From contig NW_022985163.1 of the NCBI RefSeq assembly GCF_010093535.1, positions 458,666 to 522,665 of the forward strand: DNA of 64,000 bases. The letters run 5' to 3'. This DNA is from Lindgomyces ingoldianus (Eukaryota > Ascomycota > Dothideomycetes > Pleosporales > Lindgomycetaceae). A model generated the notes under the pieces. It did no database searches and was not told where the DNA came from. It was given only the letters and a program-made list of their open reading frames with translations. The position numbers were made by a program, and so were the translations under genes. This document shows, piece after piece, positions 57,932-64,000 of this stretch (its first letter is position 1; the number at the start of each line of letters is the position of its first letter).

Positions 57932-58228
57932 GGACCCCGTTACGGACTCAATTCAACAGCCAAAAACTACCTAATCGACAGCGGCCCCAAAGCTCTGATC
58001 CTGCAGCACTTCGAACCCAAACCTAACAGTGCCGTGGACCAAAACTTTACGCCAGTCCTTCTCGCCCATGCACGGCTCTACTGTTTTGCGCATCTACGTC
58101 TAATAGCGCCACTTAAAGCCCTAACCCTTGGCAAGCTGCACAGGACACTCTTGAACTTCAAGTTGTACGCAAAGCGCGTTGGAGACATCATTGAGCTCGG
58201 TAAACTGAACGATCGACAACATGATTAG
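57932..58228 (+). pseudogene. C-terminal fragment of a BTB/POZ-type protein
   Basis: An open stretch of 98 codons reads DSGPKALILQHFEPKPNSAV, then TPVLLAHARLYCFAHLRLI, LKALTLGKLHRTLLNFKLY and KRVGDIIELGKL. This order, with a helical LLxHARxYxxA and LKxLALxKLxxTL, follows the BTB fold in many fungal BTB-domain proteins. The frame is blocked by TGA at 57929-57931 and no BTB N-terminus is found upstream, so it is a 5'-truncated copy. It lies just inside the right 41-bp inverted repeat. Confidence 0.55.
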
Positions 58229-58353
58229 CGTCGCGGTATTTTTCTTGCTGTAACCTGGACTTCTAAGGACGAATGTCTGAAGAACAACATTATGCGAAAC
58301 GCGACTTCAAATATAGACGAGGGAGGGAGTTGAGCTGCTTAAAGAGTGGATGC

Positions 58354-58394
58354 GTCTCGGCACGGAGGGCGTCTCGCTACGCAGGGAGGGACGT
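58354..58394 (-). repeat. 41-bp terminal-inverted-repeat end, right copy
   Basis: Reverse complement of the left copy with two differences; followed by TA at 58395-58396. Confidence 0.8.
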
Positions 58395-58426
58395 TAAGTG
58401 ATATGCCAATAATCAGCTCGCAGGCT

Positions 58427-59137
58427 TCCCTATCAAATAATACACTATCTCTACCGCCAAGCCCTCTCTCCTATTAGTCTGGATATAAGCCGGTTATTGA
58501 TCTAATTGGTAGAAAATTAAATAACTAAAAAGCTTTGTTGTTCTACGTTTTTAAGCTTTAAGTAATTATTCTGCTCTGCTACATGCTTAATCTAGCCTTC
58601 TTTTTTCCCTATTATAGTTAAAGACAACGCGGTTAGGGGTGTTAAAATCACTTCTGCTGCGTGGTTTTTCCCTCTAAATATAATTAGCGCTGCTAAGACC
58701 TTCTAAGCAAAGCCTGTTATCGTTCCTAATTAGGACTAGCCACTTTCTTCCTGGAAAGGAAGGATAATCTGCTCGTCTCTTCCTATCAAATAATCAAATA
58801 ATACACTATCTCTACCGCCAAGCCCTCTCTCCTATTAGTCTGGATATAAGCTGGTTATTGATCTGATTGGTAGAAAATTAAATAACTAAAAAGCTTTGTT
58901 GTTCTACGTTTTTAAGCTTTAAGTAATCATTCTGCTCTGCTACATGCTTGATCTGGCCTTCTTTTTTCCCTATCGTGATCAAAGACAACGCGGTCGGGGG
59001 TGTTAAAATCACTTCTGCTGCGTGGTTTTTCCCTCTAAATATGATTGGCGCTGCCAAGACCTTCTAAGCCCGTTATCCTTCCTAATTGGGACTAGCCACT
59101 TTCTTCCTGGAAAGGAAGGATAATCTGCTCGTTTCTT
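58427..59137 (+). repeat. Tandem direct duplication (about 355 bp), left copy RIPed
   Basis: Copy 1 is about 58427-58783 and copy 2 about 58779-59137; both contain CTACCGCCAAGCCCTCTCTC and GGAAAGGAAGGATAATCTGC. Nearly all differences are C or G in copy 2 and T or A in copy 1, for example GATCTGATTGG versus GATCTAATTGG and CTATCGTGATC versus CTATTATAGTT. A 7-bp indel separates them near 58710/59070. It occupies the promoter side of the parvulin gene; from its end to the ATG there is only a CT-rich leader with CACTCAC repeats and one TGACTCA (59192-59198), a Gcn4/AP-1-type site. Confidence 0.85.
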
Positions 59138-59468
59138 CACTTTTCTTCACCATTCATTTTCACACTTCACTTCATTGTTCACTTAGTTTCGTGACTCATA
59201 ATTCACCACTCACCACTCACCACTCAACATTCACCGTTCGCCTCACTTGCCATCCAAGAACCCCAAAAATAATTATTTTTCATCGAGTCCTATTCACGCT
59301 ACAAAACCTTGGAGGCGTTTACTTGATCCGTGCACGCTACACCGCCTGCCGAATATAGCGATTCTGCAACCCCGCCCACCACAACCTCACCCCTCCAAAT
59401 CGTTCGAACACCCGAACATACCGACTTCTCAAGCTTCAGTTCCAACACCCGACCTCCTCCCAATCTTC

Positions 59469-59969
59469 ATGGCGCCAAAAAACAAAGGCAAAGGCAAAGA
59501 AGCAGCTACATCCTCCGATTCCAAAGACGCAGACACGAAAGGGAAAGGCAAAGGCGGGGCATCCGCGTCTGGGAAATTAAAACCAGCAACTAGCATCAAC
59601 GTCCGACATATCCTCTGTGAGAAGCATTCGAAGAAAGAAGAAGCGTTGCAGAAGCTAAGGGATGGGGCGAAATTCGATGACGTTGCTAGGGAGTTGAGTG
59701 AGGATAAAGCGAGGCAAGGTATTTCCCCCCCCCAAACCCCTTATAAACCCCTGATCCTCTTCTTCACTCCCCATCTCTGCCAAATCCTGGGCTTATTCTG
59801 GGAATTGGGAATAGGTGGCTCTCTTGGCTGGAAAACCCGTGGTAGTTTGCTTCCTGAGTTCGAGAAAATCGCGTATGAGCTCGAGCCTAGTACGACTGGG
59901 AATCCAAAGTGGGGCGAGGTGAAGACGAGGGAGGGGTATCATGTTTTGATGGTTGAGGGGCGGAAATGA
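59469..59969 (+). CDS. pin4: Peptidyl-prolyl cis-trans isomerase, parvulin Pin4/Par14 type
   Basis: Two exons (59469-59718, 59815-59969) encode 134 residues, the size of Par14 parvulins. The N-terminal about 40 residues are Lys/Gly/Ala-rich (KNKGKGKEA, KGKGKGG), as in human PIN4, where this part binds nucleic acid. The rotamase domain begins with NVRHILCEKHSK, continues with FDDVARELSEDKAR, and after the splice reads GGSLGWKTRGSLLPEFEKIA and GYHVLMVEGRK, with the usual active-site His residues. The 96-nt intron is a multiple of three without stops, so retention would insert 32 residues. The frame is also open upstream to an in-frame ATG at 59247, giving a possible 74-residue basic N-terminal extension. 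The ATG at 59469 gives the standard family start. It converges with Ku80 255 bp downstream. Confidence 0.9.
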   Translation: MAPKNKGKGKEAATSSDSKDADTKGKGKGGASASGKLKPATSINVRHILCEKHSKKEEALQKLRDGAKFDDVARELSEDKARQGISPPQTPYKPLILFFTPHLCQILGLFWELGIGGSLGWKTRGSLLPEFEKIAYELEPSTTGNPKWGEVKTREGYHVLMVEGRK

Positions 59970-60224
59970 AGGAGTACGATATCGAGCGCGCGAACAGGCT
60001 TGGGCAGGGTAGGCAAAGAGTTGGAGTGTGGAGGACGATGGATGATCTCTTTTGGATTGGGATTGTGAAAGCAACGAGTCTTCTAGCTGGTGCGTACGTA
60101 GTGAGGTGACGTGAGATGCAAAGATACCCATTTTCTACACCAGATCCCAAATTTCAGATACCATAATACGCCGTCACCATTTCTCAATTATCCTGTCCCC
60201 TCGCTCAAACTCCCCGTCTCCTCT

Positions 60225-62817
60225 TTACGCACTTCGATAAAACTCCGCAGCCTCCTCCTCGCTAACCTCGCTCGCAAAACACGTCTTCCTCTCCACAAGT
60301 CCATACTTTGAACCCCGAATCTTCCACCACATTTCCCTCCGGTCCCCCCTCAACCTCCCCTCCAATAAATCCCTCTTCAAATCCCTCACAAAACTGTTAT
60401 ATATTTCCGGCTCCTCCAACTCCGTAATTTCTTCGCGCATAACACGAATCGCTTCCAGCGCTCTCCCATATCCACTCTCCCCCACACTAGTCGAAATATA
60501 CTCGCGGATATTTCGCGCCATGTCAGCAGCGGCGGTTTGGATGGCTTCGAGGTCATCGGTAGCAGCGAGTGCTTGTTTGAAGGAAGGTATGAGGTTGGTG
60601 GAGTCGATTTTGACGCGTTTAGGGTTGCCGAGGAGCGCGTCGACGTCGAGGCCTGAGAGTGGCTTTTCGCGGTCACGAAGTGTGCGCTTACCCCGGCCTT
60701 GTTGCTTCGGCGGGACTTTTTTGACATCCGCGGCGGCTTTGAGGGCGGCGAGTTGAGGGGATGCTCTGTCGAGGAGTGAGGGAGGAGGCGCGGAGTATTT
60801 CGTTAGGATCTGTGGAGGGGCAGGGAGGCTGGGGGATGTGGGATGTGTAGCGCGCCAGCGAATGATGTGGTTGATGCGGTGGAGTAAGGGGGAGTATGTG
60901 TCCTCGAATTTCATATATTCTGTGGGCTCGCCTTCGTCGTCGCGATCGAAGGATGAGAGATCCATGGCATCGACGTATTCATTCATCGCTTGCATTAACT
61001 GTGTGTTTGGTAGGTCGCGGTGCTCGGTGATAACTTTCCCGCTAACCGTGAGGTGTTTGTCGAGAGGGGGGAATTTGTAGCGTCGCATGTCTTCTGCGAA
61101 GGGAAGTTCGACGTCGACGAGGCATTCTAGGTCGGGTTCAATGCGCGGGACGAGGAGTACCAGGAGGGGGGCTTTGTTTTCCCGTGTCACAAGCCGGGCC
61201 AGTGCGTAGCAGCCGGATTCGTAGAGCGCGTGGATAAGGGATGAGAGGGCGAGGGCAGCGGCGGTGTTGGTGCGTTGTGGGACGACGTAGTTTGTTCGGG
61301 ACATAGGAAGGTAGCGCTCGAACTGGAATGTTATTAGCTTTATCCTCCAAAACCATTCTGAAATTCATTATGGGGAGCCAAGGGAGGCGTATACCTTTTC
61401 TTCCGGCACAAAGCCGATCAAGTCAAGACAGGGCGAAGTCTCAAGCTTGACAACGTTGGCATCTGATTCGCTGATATGGACAGCGGTCCTTCCGTACTCA
61501 AATCCTCGTTCTAAATCTTCCATCTCTACATTAGTTTTCGTGCCCGGCTCATCCAGGTTGTCGATTTGGTAGACGCGCTGGCTCTTCACGGCCGCTAGCT
61601 GTCCATCCCCACGATGCTCATCTCCCGCAACGGTTGCGGAAGACTGCGTGCTTGCACCAGCACCACCTGATAAATCCGTTCTTACCACGAACGAACTTGC
61701 TGTTGGTGGCTTCGCAATCATAGTACAAGGATACCTCTCGACGTCGATTGTCAAGGTGGTGTCGTAGTTTTCGGAATCGCCAAGAGTGAGTGTGCCCTTA
61801 TAGCTGGGGACTGGATGCGTGTTTTTCGTACGCGGGATTTCGAGTTGGCTGATAGCTTCGGCGATGGTGGCGAAGTTGCCGTTGCATTTCCTGGCAAAGT
61901 CCTTGAGAGTGGTTTCGTTTTGTTCCTGTGCATCAAGTTAACAGAAGACTACTAGAATAGGTAGGTAGCTGACAGACTTTTTCGGGATCTTTGTCTTCCT
62001 CTTTGAAACCGAACTCTGCATCGTCGAAATCTACGCCTCTAGTTTGCGTCAAAATATGCACATTGGGCGCTTTCGGTAATCGGGAGATTTACAGAATATT
62101 CATCTCAACCTCATCCTCTTTTAGCTTGGCTGCAATGGCATCGGAATCGGATGTCTCCATGTGCCCGTACCCGTCGGTTATGATGTTGATCCTGCGGTCA
62201 TACTTCAGAGGCTTGCCAGTCTTGCCAGTAGTTGCGGTGTCAATCATTTGGATAGCCACAGCTAATGCAGATAGAACTGTCAATAGTTAGAGTGAATTGA
62301 CTACAAGACTGGATAGCATACCATCGCCTTGATTCGTGGCGCTTGGCTTCAATTGTGGTTGGAGATCACGAATATCTGGTAGGAGGAGCCTGTCACGTGT
62401 CAGTCGCAGGGATACCAATAGGCATAGACCCCTCATAAGCAGAAATAAAGCTTACTGTTTAAGGGGCACGATAATTCTAGTATTCGAGTACCCATCATCA
62501 TCGTCGATTGCTCCCATGACATCGGTTTCTAAGGCGCGTCAATGGATGCGATCTGTCGCGAGTGGCGTAAACTTTGAATGTCTCACCATCAGTCCTATAC
62601 CCAACAACGCCCATCATCGCCGTCTTTCGTCCCGTCGCAACCTATCCCTCTCTTAGTTATTTCCATCTCCATAACACACCAAGCTTACCGTAGTCGTGAT
62701 CTTGTCCCAGACATACTCCAGCGCCCATTCAAGATTCGTTTGACTGCGTCCATTGCGCTTCTCTCCCATGGACCGGCCGAGATCGAGAATGTACACCGTA
62801 GCTTCTTTCTGCGCCAT
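60225..62817 (-). CDS. ku80: ATP-dependent DNA helicase II subunit 2, Ku80
   Basis: The Ku70/Ku80 dimer rings broken DNA ends and starts non-homologous end joining in the nucleus. Eight exons join in phase: 62817-62689, 62641-62587, 62528-62456, 62389-62322, 62276-62093, 62038-61978, 61925-61395 and 61322-60225, total 2199 nt, 732 residues, near the usual fungal length. The N-terminal vWA-like domain starts [13 protein letters not shown] and continues [12 protein letters not shown] and [13 protein letters not shown]. The Ku core has [11 protein letters not shown] joined to [17 protein letters not shown], followed by [19 protein letters not shown]. The C-terminal region carries the helical bundle ([20 protein letters not shown]) and ends in a [11 protein letters not shown] helix. 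Introns of about 45-110 nt have normal signals. All frames are intact beside a RIPed region. The ATG at 62817 is the family-typical start ([14 protein letters not shown]). Confidence 0.95.
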
Positions 62818-64000
62818 AGTTGATGGAAATATTGAAAGAGTGTTGTGGGGAGAAGAGACGGGATAGAAGATTGTGACCGTGGTGCCTTGAGGGAAGTTAG
62901 GCAGGCGTGGCGCTTGGACACGGAAACGCGACTTCATGTGACGGGCGTCTAAATTAAGTTTGGTCTGTGCTTTTAGCTCCTCTGACCGTGAGTGAAGCTG
63001 GAGATGTTCACTATGCACTCTCTACTTTTGCGTCCAAAAACGCACATGTGGAAAAGAAACGCCCGCTCCATTTGATGAAGCTTGATGGATTGTTTACCTC
63101 CCGCTCTCAGCATGGTGAAAGTGACCCACACCTTCATGCCACTTGTTAGCGAAGCACTCACAGTAGCCCAGACAACAACAAACCAGATCATGAGAACAAC
63201 CCGGCGGAACATAACCGCCTTTGCCGTGGGTGTGATTTCAGCGAGGCGTACGATCATTCAGGTAGGTCTGCTAGAGGCTGATAGAAACCTCCATTTCTTT
63301 ACAGAGAGCTCGGACGAAGCCAGAAGAACACACAAATGAGCTAGTTTCCGTCTCTGCTGTTTCGTATACGCAAGTTTCGTATTTCCCTCCAAGTTGGCTG
63401 TCCTTGCCCCTGAAGTGGAGCCCTAGAGTACTCATCTACAGGCATTTCACCACCTGCGTGGGTAACAAAAAACGCCACAGCATTCCTACAACCTTGCAAA
63501 CTCACCCATCTACCCATCCTCCTTTCAAAGACAAAATTGAACGGACTGGTATTCGAATTTCATAACTTCTCTTAGCTATGAATTTCTTTTGTTCTTTTAT
63601 CACCCAAAAGATCCTGTTTTAATTTTGATACACGAGGAAGTTGACTTAACGTTCGGTGCGTCCCTAGTGTGGCCATATCATGATCGCTTACTTCTGTCGC
63701 ACGTTAGATGGCGCAAGGTGGTATCTGCGACGGAATACAGTGCTACTTGAATTTCTACGTAGGATCAGCACCCTGCTAGTGATAAACCAGCTTTCGGGCT
63801 AGTATAGTCCAAATGGTCCATTACTCCCTGCATATAAGCAAGCGATCATGAGTAACGAGAGGTGCGCGAAACTGTGTGCTGGAAAATGTAAAAACTTTTC
63901 CAGATGGGCTTCGTATAGTCTTCTGCGGTATGCTAGCTCTACTATAGAACGTGCTCGGGGGCCTTTGAAGCGTCAAAATACTGCTGAATTACGGATATTG
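62818..64000. other. Region upstream of Ku80, no confident gene
   Basis: This holds the Ku80 promoter. On the minus strand at about 63257-63160 an ATG opens a short hydrophobic frame (VVLMIWFVVVWATV), which could be the first exon of a small membrane protein, but I cannot join it to a convincing second exon. From 63340 to 64000 I see nothing recognisable. Confidence 0.4.

Noticed and set aside
20949..58394. Starship-type giant element
   Set aside because: No tyrosine-recombinase (DUF3435) captain is readable, and the 41-bp inverted ends with TA flanks point to a Tc1/mariner-type end instead. Kept only as a TIR-bounded hypothesis.
62973..63257. 95-codon minus-strand frame upstream of Ku80
   Set aside because: Hydrophobic start is suggestive but no coherent continuation, splice structure or family could be supported.

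Overview
The window is nuclear DNA of a filamentous ascomycete (Pezizomycotina). The genes are fungal, introns are mostly about 50-190 nt with GT..AG ends and CTAAC-like branch sites, and a long central block is saturated with C-to-T/G-to-A change (TpA everywhere, almost no CpA), the mark of repeat-induced point mutation (RIP). I cannot fix the class; the sharp split between gene-rich and AT-rich compartments is like that of many Dothideomycetes and relatives.

Layout. (1) Positions 1-20520 are a normal gene compartment: an NBR1-like PB1/ZZ-finger protein (-, cut by the left edge), a Ser/Thr protein kinase (+), the nucleolar RRM protein Nop13 (+), a Kv-beta-type aldo/keto reductase (+), a small membrane-anchor-like protein (-), a polyprenal reductase/Dfg10-type 5-alpha-reductase (-), and a 1199-residue ankyrin protein resembling the Set3-complex subunit Hos4 (+). 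(2) Positions 20521-22445 are a transition zone with a 41-bp inverted-repeat end, a broken C2H2 gene and an assembly gap. (3) Positions 22936 to about 55750 are an AT-rich RIP block made of nested mobile elements whose borders can still be read: a 13.5-kb Gypsy element (target duplication ATACG) broken by an antisense Copia element (GAAAC) and a solo LTR; a 1.8-kb gag-only LTR element (GGATA); two inverted pogo/Fot1-type elements (TA); another solo LTR (TATAA); and a 7.5-kb Copia element (GATAG) that itself holds a solo LTR (GACCC). An intron-bearing gene relic lies near the right side. (4) Positions 55750-58400 are an unmutated accessory island with a PD-(D/E)XK-like gene, a BTB fragment and the mirror-image 41-bp inverted repeat. 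(5) Positions 58400-64000 return to conserved genes: a tandem repeat with one RIPed copy, the parvulin Pin4 (+) and Ku80 (-, eight exons), convergent with each other.

The core genes are unrelated housekeeping functions: autophagy, ribosome biogenesis, dolichol synthesis, chromatin, protein folding and end joining. The most informative signals are in the repeat block. In all four full-length LTR elements RIP damage sits on the inward-facing part of each LTR and spares the outward-facing edge. A GC-rich, intron-containing Cys-rich gene lies antisense inside one Copia element. A pair of TA-flanked 41-bp terminal inverted repeats brackets the whole 37-kb accessory region.
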